In this document: in pieces, positions 9,076 to 17,133 of the stretch
Layout of the letters: the number at the start of each line of letters is the position of its first letter
Numbering within the stretch: the first letter of the stretch is position 1
NCBI GenBank assembly: GCA_964567685.1
Contig: CAZMNO010000012.1
Location: forward strand, 13,892-77,891
Reading direction: 5' to 3'
From: UBA5972 sp964567685
Lineage (GTDB): Bacteria; Pseudomonadota; Alphaproteobacteria; Rhodobacterales; Rhodobacteraceae
Length of the DNA stretch: 64,000 nucleotides
Program-made: the position numbers and the translations under genes
Notes under the pieces: generated by a model
What the model saw: the letters and a program-made list of their open reading frames with translations, nothing else
What the model was told of the DNA's origin: nothing
The model's database searches: none

Positions 9076-10014
9076 ATGACAGACGAAATCAGCCTGGCGT
9101 TTGAAATGCCTCATGCGCGATCGGTTGTGACCGGGGGAAAAGACCCACTGGACCGGATTTCGGTGCGCGATTACACGCGCGAGGTTGAAATCGGCGCGTT
9201 CCAGGCTGAACGCGGAGTGACCCAGCGCATACGTTTCAACGTGGTGCTCGAGGTTTCGCACCACGCAGCAGCGCAGTCTGATGATGTTGATCAGGTTCTG
9301 TCATACGACACGATTACAGAGGCTATAGACGCCCAACTGTCGACCGAGCGCATCAATCTTCTGGAGACGCTGGCCGAACGGGTCGCCGAACGGGTTTTGG
9401 AAAACCCGAAAGCCGTGCGGGTTTTCGTGCGGATCGAAAAGCTCGACCGGATCCCGGGAACGCTGGGTGTCGAGATTGTTCGCGCGCGTATCGAAGGCAA
9501 AAACGTCGTGCGACCGGTCTCAGAAGAGGTCCGCAAGGTCGACGAAGCCGTGCACCCGCTGGTGGTTTTTCTGCCCAATTCGGTGCTTCACTCCGATGAA
9601 TTGTCAAAATGGCTCGATGCGATCTCTCAGCACGATCATCCGGCGATCATCTGTGTTGAGCAGGCCCCCGAAGAGTCGCCGCTGGCTGATGTAGCCGCTG
9701 CAAACCGGCGCATCGCTCTTTTGAGCATCGAACAGAACGCCTGGGTGCTAGCTGGCAAAGACAAACGCTGTGTCGTGGTCGACAGCCGTACCGAGCTTGA
9801 TTGGGCCATGAAGCACGGGCAATTGTCGGTCTGGGCACCCTCCAAAATCGTGCTTGATGCGGTTGAAGGCCCCAGGGGCCACGAGATCGCCCCGCTAGAG
9901 CTGGCGCTTTGGTTCGCGTCGGAGTTTTCCGCCGAGGAACTGGCCGTTCTGGGGAACGTGGACAGAGCTCCGGTGCCGGGTCTGCGGACGGTCAAATCTC
10001 CGTCGCAGCTTTGA
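9076..10014 (+). CDS. folB: Dihydroneopterin aldolase with long C-terminal extension
   Basis: The N-terminal part (residues about 30-150) is a FolB domain, which converts dihydroneopterin to 6-hydroxymethyl-dihydropterin in folate synthesis. Recognisable parts are IGAFQAERGVTQRIRFNVVL, the SYDTITEAI segment, NLLETLAERVAERVL and the lysine-bearing VRIEKLDRIPGTLG. FolB proteins are usually about 120 residues; here about 160 extra residues follow, with no motif I recognise. The ATG at 9076 has GGGGAGCGAG before it and is preferred over one 69 bases upstream. folP starts 6 bases after the stop, so the two form an operon. Confidence 0.88.
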   Translation: MTDEISLAFEMPHARSVVTGGKDPLDRISVRDYTREVEIGAFQAERGVTQRIRFNVVLEVSHHAAAQSDDVDQVLSYDTITEAIDAQLSTERINLLETLAERVAERVLENPKAVRVFVRIEKLDRIPGTLGVEIVRARIEGKNVVRPVSEEVRKVDEAVHPLVVFLPNSVLHSDELSKWLDAISQHDHPAIICVEQAPEESPLADVAAANRRIALLSIEQNAWVLAGKDKRCVVVDSRTELDWAMKHGQLSVWAPSKIVLDAVEGPRGHEIAPLELALWFASEFSAEELAVLGNVDRAPVPGLRTVKSPSQL

Positions 10015-10020
10015 TCTGAT

Positions 10021-11028
10021 ATGTCCGGCGAACGCTATTTCCGCGTGCTTGTTCAAACCGGTACCGCGCGGCCCAGAACGGCAGTTTCGCTTGCAGGCGG
10101 AAACCTCTGGTTTACCCATGCCGAATGCCTGAGCCGCGACGCAGCGCCCAGAATAGTGCCCGCAAACAAAATTCCTGAAGATGTACTTGCAAATCTCACC
10201 AGCGAACGCGCCGCGATCTGCGGGCTGAAAATGAATCAGCCACGCCTGATGGGCGTCCTGAATGCAACGCCTGACAGTTTTTCTGACGGTGGGCGGTTTG
10301 ATCGTGTTCAAATGGCCTGTGCCGGGGCTGAGCAGATGATCGCCGAGCGCACAGATATCCTGGATATCGGCGGTGAATCCACCCGCCCGGGTGCAGATAC
10401 GATTGATCCGTTCCGGGAAATCAGGCGTGTCGTGCCGGTCATCAAGCATTTGAAATCGACCGGGCAGCGCATCGCCATCTCAATCGATACACGCAAGGCC
10501 CCGGTTGCCTCGGCCGCGCTGAGGGCCGGGGTGAGATTGGTCAATGATGTGTCCGCCCTGACCTATGATCCCCAGATGGCAGCGCTTGTCAGCCAGACAG
10601 GGGCCGCCGTTTGTCTGATGCATGCAAGCGGTGACCCCAAGACCATGCAGGAAAACCCGGTTTACGAGAACGTGCTGCTGGATGTGTACGACTATCTGAG
10701 GGATCGCATTGCTTACAGTGAATCCCAGGGGATTGCGCGCAGCCGCATCATAGTCGATCCCGGCATCGGATTTGGCAAGACACGGGACCACAACCTTACT
10801 TTGATCCGGGGCCTCAGCCTGTTTCACGCACTCGGATGCGTGGTTCTGCTTGGGGTCTCGCGCAAGCGGTTTATTGGCACCATCGGTGGTGAGCCGGTTG
10901 CACAGGCCCGTGCACCGGGATCAATCGCCATCGGCCTTGAGGCGCTGCGGCAGGGGGTTCAGATACTGCGCGTGCATGATATAAGAGAGACAAAGCAAGC
11001 GCTCGCACTTTGGCAGGCGTCTCGATAA
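10021..11028 (+). CDS. folP: Dihydropteroate synthase
   Basis: Condenses 6-hydroxymethyl-dihydropterin pyrophosphate with p-aminobenzoate; the sulfonamide target. The TIM-barrel signatures are all present: LMGVLNATPDSFSDGG, DILDIGGESTRPGA, ISIDTRKAPVA, LVNDVSAL, IIVDPGIGFGKTRDHNL and LLGVSRKRFIG. The protein has 335 residues, with roughly 60 residues before the first core strand that E. coli FolP lacks. Translation is probably coupled to folB, since no clear ribosome site precedes the ATG. No folK is present in the window. Confidence 0.95.
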   Translation: MSGERYFRVLVQTGTARPRTAVSLAGGNLWFTHAECLSRDAAPRIVPANKIPEDVLANLTSERAAICGLKMNQPRLMGVLNATPDSFSDGGRFDRVQMACAGAEQMIAERTDILDIGGESTRPGADTIDPFREIRRVVPVIKHLKSTGQRIAISIDTRKAPVASAALRAGVRLVNDVSALTYDPQMAALVSQTGAAVCLMHASGDPKTMQENPVYENVLLDVYDYLRDRIAYSESQGIARSRIIVDPGIGFGKTRDHNLTLIRGLSLFHALGCVVLLGVSRKRFIGTIGGEPVAQARAPGSIAIGLEALRQGVQILRVHDIRETKQALALWQASR

Positions 11029-11051
11029 CGATTTGAATTAGCAGGTGTTTT

Positions 11052-12395
11052 ATGAGTAGAAATCTTTTCGGAACCGACGGTGTTAGGGGCCGCGCCAACA
11101 CATATCCGATGACCGCCGAGGTGGCCATGCGGCTGGGTTCGGCTGTAGGTCGGTATTTTCGCAAAGACAAACAGGAACACCGCGTGGTCATCGGCAAAGA
11201 CACGCGCCGCTCCTGTTATATGCTGGAAAACGCCCTCACTGCCGGGCTGACCTCGACCGGGATGAATGTCTTGTTGCTTGGCCCGATGCCAACACCGGCG
11301 GTGGGTCTGCTGACACATTCGATGCGGGCCGATCTTGGGGTGATGATTTCCGCCTCGCACAACCCGCATTTTGACAACGGAATAAAGTTTTTCAGCCCGG
11401 ACGGGTATAAACTTTCAGACGAGGCAGAAGCCGAGATCGAGCGCATATTGCGCGGCGATATCGCCCTGTGCCACCCGGAAAACATCGGCCGCGCTACCCG
11501 GATCGACGATGCGCGCGGACGCTATGTCGAATATGCCAAAACCACCTTTCCGGGCCGACGTCGGCTTGAAGGCATGAAAGTGGTGATCGATTGTGCCAAT
11601 GGTGCGGCCTACAAGGCTGCGCCTGATCTGTTGTGGGAGCTTGGGGCCGAGGTGATCCCGATTGGCATTTCACCCAACGGGTTCAACATCAATGAGGGGT
11701 GCGGTTCGACCAACACCGATCTGGCGGCGCGCACGGTTTTGGAACACGGGGCCGATGTCGGTATCTCCCTTGATGGCGATGCCGACCGGGTGATGATCAT
11801 CGATGAAAAGGGCGAAGTGGCTGATGGTGATCAGATCATGGGGCTGATCGCCGGACGCTGGGCACGGCAAGGTCGGCTAGTTGGCGGCACGCTAGTGACC
11901 ACGGTCATGTCAAATCTTGGTCTTGAGCGGTATCTTGCAAGCCAGAACATCAAGATGCGGCGCACGGGCGTTGGCGATCGCTATGTCGTCGAGGCCATGC
12001 GCGCGGGCGGTTTCAACCTTGGCGGCGAGCAATCGGGCCATATCGTCATGACCGACTATGCCACCACCGGCGACGGGCTGATCGCCGGCATTCAGTTTCT
12101 GGCGGCCATGGTGGAAACAGGTGAAAAGGCAAGTGCGCTGACCAAAGTGTTTGAACCTTGCCCGCAGCTTTTGAAGAATGTGCGATACCGGCCGGAAAGC
12201 GATCCGTTAAGCAGTGAGAAAGTGAAGAAATCAATCGAAGCAGCTGAGGCACGCCTGAAAGATCGCGGCCGCTTGCTGATCCGGAAATCAGGCACTGAAC
12301 CCCTGGTGCGGGTGATGGCTGAATGCGAAGACGAGGCGGTCCTGGCGCAGGTGGTCGACTCGATCTGTAAAGCCGTTGAAAAGGCTGCTGCCTGA
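11052..12395 (+). CDS. glmM: Phosphoglucosamine mutase
   Basis: Interconverts glucosamine-6-phosphate and glucosamine-1-phosphate on the path to UDP-GlcNAc for peptidoglycan and LPS. The 447-residue protein shows the FGTDGVRG N-terminus, the phosphoserine loop MISASHNPHFDNGIKFF near residue 102, the magnesium loop SLDGDADRV near residue 240, GGEQSGH near residue 325 and the phosphate-binding RKSGTEPLVRVM at the C-terminus. AGGTG precedes the start. It follows folP by 23 bases, the common folP-glmM arrangement of proteobacteria. Confidence 0.97.
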   Translation: MSRNLFGTDGVRGRANTYPMTAEVAMRLGSAVGRYFRKDKQEHRVVIGKDTRRSCYMLENALTAGLTSTGMNVLLLGPMPTPAVGLLTHSMRADLGVMISASHNPHFDNGIKFFSPDGYKLSDEAEAEIERILRGDIALCHPENIGRATRIDDARGRYVEYAKTTFPGRRRLEGMKVVIDCANGAAYKAAPDLLWELGAEVIPIGISPNGFNINEGCGSTNTDLAARTVLEHGADVGISLDGDADRVMIIDEKGEVADGDQIMGLIAGRWARQGRLVGGTLVTTVMSNLGLERYLASQNIKMRRTGVGDRYVVEAMRAGGFNLGGEQSGHIVMTDYATTGDGLIAGIQFLAAMVETGEKASALTKVFEPCPQLLKNVRYRPESDPLSSEKVKKSIEAAEARLKDRGRLLIRKSGTEPLVRVMAECEDEAVLAQVVDSICKAVEKAAA

Positions 12396-12420
12396 TTAAC
12401 TAAGGCCGCAATGGCTTTGG

Positions 12421-12984
12421 TCAGCCATCAGGACTGACGATTGACGGCCTGACAAGAATCAGCAGGGATTCTTTTTCATTTGACCGGGATTTGTTCCTGA
12501 AAAGTGAGCCGACGATTGGAATGCCCGCAAGACTGGGAATACTGGCTTCTTTTTTGGTGTGTTTGAGGACCTTCCCGATAATGTAAGATCGCCCGCCATT
12601 TGCGAGATGGATATTCTGATAGGATTTCTGCAGTGAAATCTTCGGCGTCACAGCGATTGTGTTGTTAATCACCCTGACATAACCAACGGTATGTGCGCCC
12701 TTGAACTCCACGGAAAGCGTCGGTTCGTTGAGACCGGGAACATGGGCGCGGTCCTCGTTGAACAGAGGGAACATCCGGCGCAAGTTGATCTTGTAGGTCA
12801 CCTGCTCACCATTGAGAAAGACAAGGGCGTCGGGTTGGATGCGCCGGTTGGCGATTTCCAGGAAAACCCGCGCCAGATTTACCTGCGCCCCGCCTTGATC
12901 AGCGCCTGCCCGGAATCCCGTTCCAACGAAAGGGGCGGTCAGTCCACTGACCAGCAAGCCCCGCGAGAAATCGCGTCGTTTCAT
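12421..12984 (-). CDS. Minimal secretin-domain protein with Tat-like signal
   Basis: A 187-residue protein whose C-terminal half resembles the end of type II/III secretins. It has KISLQKSYQNI, then IPSLAGIPIVGSLFRNKSR and ESLLILVRPSIV, the conserved secretin tail. The N-terminus MKRRDFSRGLLVSGLTAPF looks like a twin-arginine signal. Full secretins are 400-700 residues with N-domains; here they are missing. ATG at 12984 has GGAG at good spacing; an upstream in-frame TTG is too close to it. No secretion or pilus assembly genes adjoin. It could be a remnant or a small periplasmic protein that borrows the fold. Confidence 0.65.
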   Translation of the reverse strand: MKRRDFSRGLLVSGLTAPFVGTGFRAGADQGGAQVNLARVFLEIANRRIQPDALVFLNGEQVTYKINLRRMFPLFNEDRAHVPGLNEPTLSVEFKGAHTVGYVRVINNTIAVTPKISLQKSYQNIHLANGGRSYIIGKVLKHTKKEASIPSLAGIPIVGSLFRNKSRSNEKESLLILVRPSIVSPDG

Positions 12985-13066
12985 ATCCAATGCTCCGATG
13001 TTAGGCTGAGAACAGCCTAGTGCAGAACGGGATCGAATTCCAGAGTTTGGATATTAGTGCTTAGAA

Positions 13067-13987
13067 TCAATTGCTTGACATTCGTTTCTGTCGTCTTGCC
13101 TGGCTGATTGCCAGCCCCGCAAGGATCAGCGCCAGGGCACCGATGAACCTTCCGGGCAGGGTCTCGGACAAAAACACCACGCCCATGAGCGCTGCCCAAA
13201 CCGGCACCTGATAATTGACCAGGCTAAGGAAACTGGGCCCGGCCTGATTGATGATCCTGACAAGGATGACAGTTGCGACCGCAGTTGGGACCAGACCGAG
13301 ATAAATAACTGCCAGAAGGGGGCGCAGCTCGGGTGTTTGGGGTGCTCCTTCGATCAGCAAGGCCAGCGGCAGCATGATGAGGCTTGCAAGCAACAGGGCG
13401 GTGGCACTGAAGGTCAGCTGCGGCGTTGGCGGGGCCAGACGTGTGATGATCGAGCCGATGGCATAGCACATGGCCGCACCGAGGCAGGCGAGGCGGGCGA
13501 GTGATTCAAGCTCGGCTCCTGAGCGCAACAAGGCGTTCGGGCCGATCAGAACCACGGTTCCCAGAAAACCGACCGAAAAGCCAACGAGTTTTCTGGGGCT
13601 CATACCTTCACCCGGGACAAGGAAATGCGCCAGCGGCAGGATTGCCAGCGGCACCACCGCCATGGTGATTCCGGCAAAACCGGAAGTGACGTGAAGCTGC
13701 CCCCAGTTCAAAAGCGAAAACGGCAGGGCGTTGGTGAAGATCGCCATGCCAAGGCAATAGAGCCAGATGCGCCTGCCGGTTTTGCTCTTTGTGTCGGGCA
13801 GGCCGTGACCAAAGGCAAAGGTCAGCAGCAACAGGATCAGTGCTGCCAGCGCAATTCGCAGGGCCGCAATGGTGATCGGGCCAAAACCAGTCAGCGCAAT
13901 GGCAGCAGCCGGGAAGGATGCCCCCCAGATGATACCAAGAAAAATAAGGAGCCCCCATATTGTGAGGTCTGGTTTAGCGCTGGTCAT
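13067..13987 (-). CDS. EamA/DMT-family transporter
   Basis: A 306-residue inner-membrane protein with about ten hydrophobic helices arranged as two EamA repeats. The first starts with WGLLIFLGIIWGASFPAAA and the second near residue 165 with LACLGAAMCYAIGSIITR. The family exports amino acids and other metabolites; the substrate is unknown. The start at 13987 (MTSAKPD) is chosen because the upstream extension is polar and unlike the family. It ends with a basic cytoplasmic tail (QARRQKR). A second, only distantly similar DMT gene lies at 62887-63759. Confidence 0.85.
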   Translation of the reverse strand: MTSAKPDLTIWGLLIFLGIIWGASFPAAAIALTGFGPITIAALRIALAALILLLLTFAFGHGLPDTKSKTGRRIWLYCLGMAIFTNALPFSLLNWGQLHVTSGFAGITMAVVPLAILPLAHFLVPGEGMSPRKLVGFSVGFLGTVVLIGPNALLRSGAELESLARLACLGAAMCYAIGSIITRLAPPTPQLTFSATALLLASLIMLPLALLIEGAPQTPELRPLLAVIYLGLVPTAVATVILVRIINQAGPSFLSLVNYQVPVWAALMGVVFLSETLPGRFIGALALILAGLAISQARRQKRMSSN

Positions 13988-14236
13988 GTTACCAATTGTC
14001 CTCGTGTACGCTCTTGGAGCAATGCAGGGTAAGAGTCCCGCCGATTTCAATTAACAATCCTGCTTCTTGAACTCGTTGGAGTGTTGAAAACCTCGCGGAT
14101 AATCCTGAAGAGACTGTTGGTGCTGCCGGCACGACTACCAGAGAGTGCCGTCAACTGGCCAGCACAAGTATCAATTGAAAGAATGCGCAACCTATGATAG
14201 CAGTGATCCATTCCAAATAATCTAAAGAGGTATGTA

Positions 14237-14593
14237 ATGACATCTGATACATTTGATGCAGTCTGCAAACCGTGTGAGTCTGCGGAATTTCGCAAAGTAT
14301 ACGCCTGGCACAACACAATGCCGCTTGGTCCGGCAACTACCATCGTGATTGGTGATGTCAAAGTCTCCAATCCAGGTATCGATCCCATTCTTGTTGAACC
14401 CGCTGCACCCGGCATTAATCCAACAATTCTAACGTTGGATTTATTGATGTGCAAAAAACCCGGAGTCTGGCCTCGAGTGTTTGTGTGGAAAAGCTTCCGC
14501 TTCGACCAACCAATGGTGAGTGACTACACAACTCTGGAAATTCGTTGCGGAAGCGATACTGCGGTATCCGTTCCAATCGACACCGTGTCATAA
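14237..14593 (+). CDS. Orphan 118-residue protein
   Basis: I do not recognise this protein. It has a good ribosome site (AAAGAGG, 6 bases before ATG), no signal peptide and no membrane helix. A CKPCES motif near residue 10 and three further cysteines (in LLMCKKPG and EIRCGSD, plus one early) could bind metal or form disulfides. It is rich in Pro, Val and Thr and probably mostly beta. Base composition is less GC-rich than in its neighbours. A perfect 14-bp hairpin closes it 10 bases after the stop, which supports a real transcript. The 249 bases upstream (13988-14236) hold no other gene. Confidence 0.6.
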   Translation: MTSDTFDAVCKPCESAEFRKVYAWHNTMPLGPATTIVIGDVKVSNPGIDPILVEPAAPGINPTILTLDLLMCKKPGVWPRVFVWKSFRFDQPMVSDYTTLEIRCGSDTAVSVPIDTVS

Positions 14594-14602
14594 AACTTTG
14601 GG

Positions 14603-14637
14603 ATTGTGATTGGCCTTTTCTACAGGCCAATCACAAT
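14603..14637. terminator. Perfect hairpin between orphan gene and ilvC
   Basis: A perfect 14-bp stem (ATTGTGATTGGCCT, 14603-14616, and its complement, 14624-14637) with a 7-base loop lies between two convergent genes. No long T-run follows on either side, but its position suits a bidirectional terminator. Confidence 0.7.
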
Positions 14638-14647
14638 TACATTGACC

Positions 14648-15670
14648 TCAGTTCTTTTCCTGATCAACCAACTTGCCAGCCGAGATCCAAGGCATCATGC
14701 CGCGCAGGGTCTCGCCGACTTTTTCGATCTGGTGCTCGTCATTGATACGACGGGTGGCCTTGAAGAACGGCTGGCCAACCTGATTTTCCTGCATGAAGTC
14801 ACGCACGAATTTACCGGTCTGGATGTCGGTCAGGATGGCTTTCATCCGCGCCTTGGTTTCGTCATAGGGCAGGACGCGTGGGCCTGAGACATATTCGCCG
14901 TATTCAGCCGTGTTGGAGATCGAGTAGTTCATATTGGCAATACCGCCTTCATAGATCAGATCGACGATCAGTTTCACTTCGTGCAGGCACTCGAAATAGG
15001 CCATTTCCGGTTCGTAGCCAGCCTCAACCAGAGTTTCAAAGCCCATGCGAATAAGCTCGACCAGCCCGCCGCAGAGTACCGCCTGTTCACCGAAAAGGTC
15101 GGTTTCGCATTCCTGACGGAAATTGGTTTCGATGATGCCCGAGCGCCCGCCGCCGATGGCCGAGCAATAAGACAGGCCGATTTCCATGGCTTTGCCGGTC
15201 GCGTCATTGTCAACGGCGACAAGGCAGGGGACGCCGCCGCCCTTGACGAACTCGCCGCGCACAGTGTGGCCGGGGCCTTTGGGGGCCATCATGATGACAT
15301 CAGTGCCGGGTTTGGGTTCGATCAGGCCGAAATGGACATTAAGGCCGTGGGCAAATGCAATGGCAGCGCCGTCGCGCAGGTTGTCATGCACGTATTTTTT
15401 GTAGGTATCGGCCTGCAACTCGTCAGGCATGGTGAACATGATGAGGTCACACCAGGCTGCTGCCTCGGCAATGCCCATGACCTTGAGGCCTTCGCCCTCG
15501 GCCTTTTTGGCGCTGGGCGAGCCGGTCCGCAACGCAACGACCACGTTCTTGGCACCACTGTCACGCAGGTTCAGCGCATGGGCGTGGCCTTGTGAACCGT
15601 AGCCGAGAATGGCCACTTTCATGTCTTTGATCAGGTTGATATCGCAGTCGCGATCGTAATAGACGCGCAT
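14648..15670 (-). CDS. ilvC: Ketol-acid reductoisomerase (NADP+)
   Basis: Second step of valine, leucine and isoleucine synthesis: isomerises and reduces acetolactate or acetohydroxybutyrate. The 340-residue class I enzyme has the Rossmann motif VAILGYGSQGHAHALNL at residue 18, the NADPH-specificity loop VVALRTGSPS, APKGPGHTVR, and the metal-binding DLFGEQAVLCGG and CLHEVKLIVDLI segments. AAAGGA precedes the ATG. It is divergent from two Lrp-type genes across 129 bases, which suggests amino-acid-responsive control, though this is inferred from position. Confidence 0.97.
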   Translation of the reverse strand: MRVYYDRDCDINLIKDMKVAILGYGSQGHAHALNLRDSGAKNVVVALRTGSPSAKKAEGEGLKVMGIAEAAAWCDLIMFTMPDELQADTYKKYVHDNLRDGAAIAFAHGLNVHFGLIEPKPGTDVIMMAPKGPGHTVRGEFVKGGGVPCLVAVDNDATGKAMEIGLSYCSAIGGGRSGIIETNFRQECETDLFGEQAVLCGGLVELIRMGFETLVEAGYEPEMAYFECLHEVKLIVDLIYEGGIANMNYSISNTAEYGEYVSGPRVLPYDETKARMKAILTDIQTGKFVRDFMQENQVGQPFFKATRRINDEHQIEKVGETLRGMMPWISAGKLVDQEKN

Positions 15671-15799
15671 TTTATAGTCCTTTCCTATAGGGGTGGCGAG
15701 AAAATAGAGGTAATTGGGCGGAATTTGATTGCGAGATTTGAGTATTTTCTGCCAAAAAGAAGAAATACATTCGTGAAATAGTCAAAACTCGGAAAAACC

Positions 15800-16261
15800 A
15801 TGCAAGAACTTGACGATACCGATCGCCGCCTGCTGCGCCAGTTGCAAAGGGAGGACATGCCAAACGCCTCCGAATTGGCAGAGCTGTTGTCGATGCCTGT
15901 GGCAACGGTATCGCGGCGGTTGGAGAGGATGGAAAGCAGCGGTGTGATCGAGGGATACGCGGCTGACATCAACTGGCAGAGGCTTGGTTATACGGTGGAA
16001 GTGAGCCTGCGAGTGACGCTGGACAAGACCCAGACAAACGCGTTTGACGCGTTTATTGCGGCGGCCCGCGAGATACCGGAAGTGGATGAAATCCAGACGT
16101 TTCTGGGGCGCGTCGATGTGCGGCTCAACGTGCTGGCCCGTGATATGGCGCATTATCAGGAGATTTATCGTACCCGCATCCTGACCCTGCCGCATATCGC
16201 CGATATCGAGGCGCTGATGCTGGTGGCCAATGTCAAGAACAGCGAAAGCCTGCCCCTATGA
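15800..16261 (+). CDS. Lrp/AsnC-family transcriptional regulator
   Basis: A 153-residue regulator with an N-terminal winged helix-turn-helix (LDDTDRRLLRQLQ through MPVATVSRRLERMESSGVIEGY) and a C-terminal RAM ligand-binding domain (VEVSLRVTLDKTQ to the end). Family members sense amino acids and act as dimers or octamers. It stands head-to-head with ilvC, so ilvC is a plausible target. Its stop overlaps the start of a second Lrp gene (ATGA), an arrangement that suggests coupled synthesis of two paralogues, perhaps a hetero-oligomer. Confidence 0.93.
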   Translation: MQELDDTDRRLLRQLQREDMPNASELAELLSMPVATVSRRLERMESSGVIEGYAADINWQRLGYTVEVSLRVTLDKTQTNAFDAFIAAAREIPEVDEIQTFLGRVDVRLNVLARDMAHYQEIYRTRILTLPHIADIEALMLVANVKNSESLPL

Positions 16262-16716
16262 TCGATCTTGACGATATCGACCGCGGGGTCTTGCAGGCTT
16301 TGCAGATTGATGGCCGCCTGTCAGCAGGTGCGCTGGGGCGGCGGTTCGGCTTGTCGCAACCCGCGATGTGGCGGCGCGTCAAGCGGCTTGAGGAGGTGGG
16401 CGTACTCAAGGGCCGGCGGGTTCGGTTGAACAAGGAGGCACTGGGGTTTGGGGTAACGGTGTTTTTGGGGGTCAAGCTGGCGACCAAGGGGCGGGTCAGC
16501 CTTGAGGATTTTGAGCGGGCTGTCTGTGCCATTCCCGAGGTACAGTTGGTCCAGCATGTGCTGGGGCTTTACGACTATCGCCTGCGCGTGGTGGCGCGCG
16601 ATCTGGCGGATTTCGAACGCGTGCTGAGAAGGCGGATCATGACCCTGCCTGGGGTAGGGGATGTCGAGGCGAATGTTTTGCTGAGCGAAGAGAGGCGGTC
16701 AGGGCCGTTGGGATGA
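16258..16716 (+). CDS. Second Lrp/AsnC-family regulator
   Basis: A 152-residue Lrp-type protein. It has the HTH (LDDIDRGVLQALQIDGRLS, then FGLSQPAMWRRVKRLEEVGVLKG) and a RAM domain (VFLGVKLATKG to VEANVLLSEE). It is clearly diverged from the gene just upstream, with which it overlaps by four bases, and is more arginine-rich in the recognition region. The class V aminotransferase downstream may belong to the same metabolic circuit. Confidence 0.93.
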   Translation: MIDLDDIDRGVLQALQIDGRLSAGALGRRFGLSQPAMWRRVKRLEEVGVLKGRRVRLNKEALGFGVTVFLGVKLATKGRVSLEDFERAVCAIPEVQLVQHVLGLYDYRLRVVARDLADFERVLRRRIMTLPGVGDVEANVLLSEERRSGPLG

Positions 16717-16770
16717 TTCTTGAGGTGTGACGCGCTGACCTCTAGGATGTGTCTTAACAGGAAGCGCTCC

Positions 16771-17025
16771 ATGATGTCCAAATCTGCAATCTTGAAAACG
16801 CTGCGCTCAACCGACGAAAGGGCTTTTCTTGAAATAGCCCGGAGCGACGACGGGTTTTACCGATACACGGAATTCATCTGGAAAGAACATGATCCTTATG
16901 AACGCAAAATCACAGGCCACGACGGGTACTGGGGTTTTGGTGCGTATTCTGGCCTGTTCGAGAGCATCGATGAATGTGAAACCGGCGCACGGTCAGAACT
17001 TGTTTGGCTAAAGAGAATAGTGTGA
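16771..17025 (+). CDS. Small hypothetical protein
   Basis: An 84-residue soluble protein that I do not recognise. It is acidic, aromatic-rich (YRYTEFIWKEHDPYER, GYWGFGAYSGLFES) and without signal or membrane helix. I prefer the start at 16771 because AGGAAG lies upstream; the open frame extends further without a ribosome site. It sits between the tandem Lrp genes and the aminotransferase. Confidence 0.5.
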   Translation: MMSKSAILKTLRSTDERAFLEIARSDDGFYRYTEFIWKEHDPYERKITGHDGYWGFGAYSGLFESIDECETGARSELVWLKRIV

Positions 17026-17133
17026 GAGAGTTCCTGGAAATGTGAGACTGGCTGCGGCTGAACATCGCCTTGCCCGGTGGTCTTGACCTGCCTAGTCTCC
17101 GTTCGAACAGGAATTCTGAAAAGGACAAATCCC

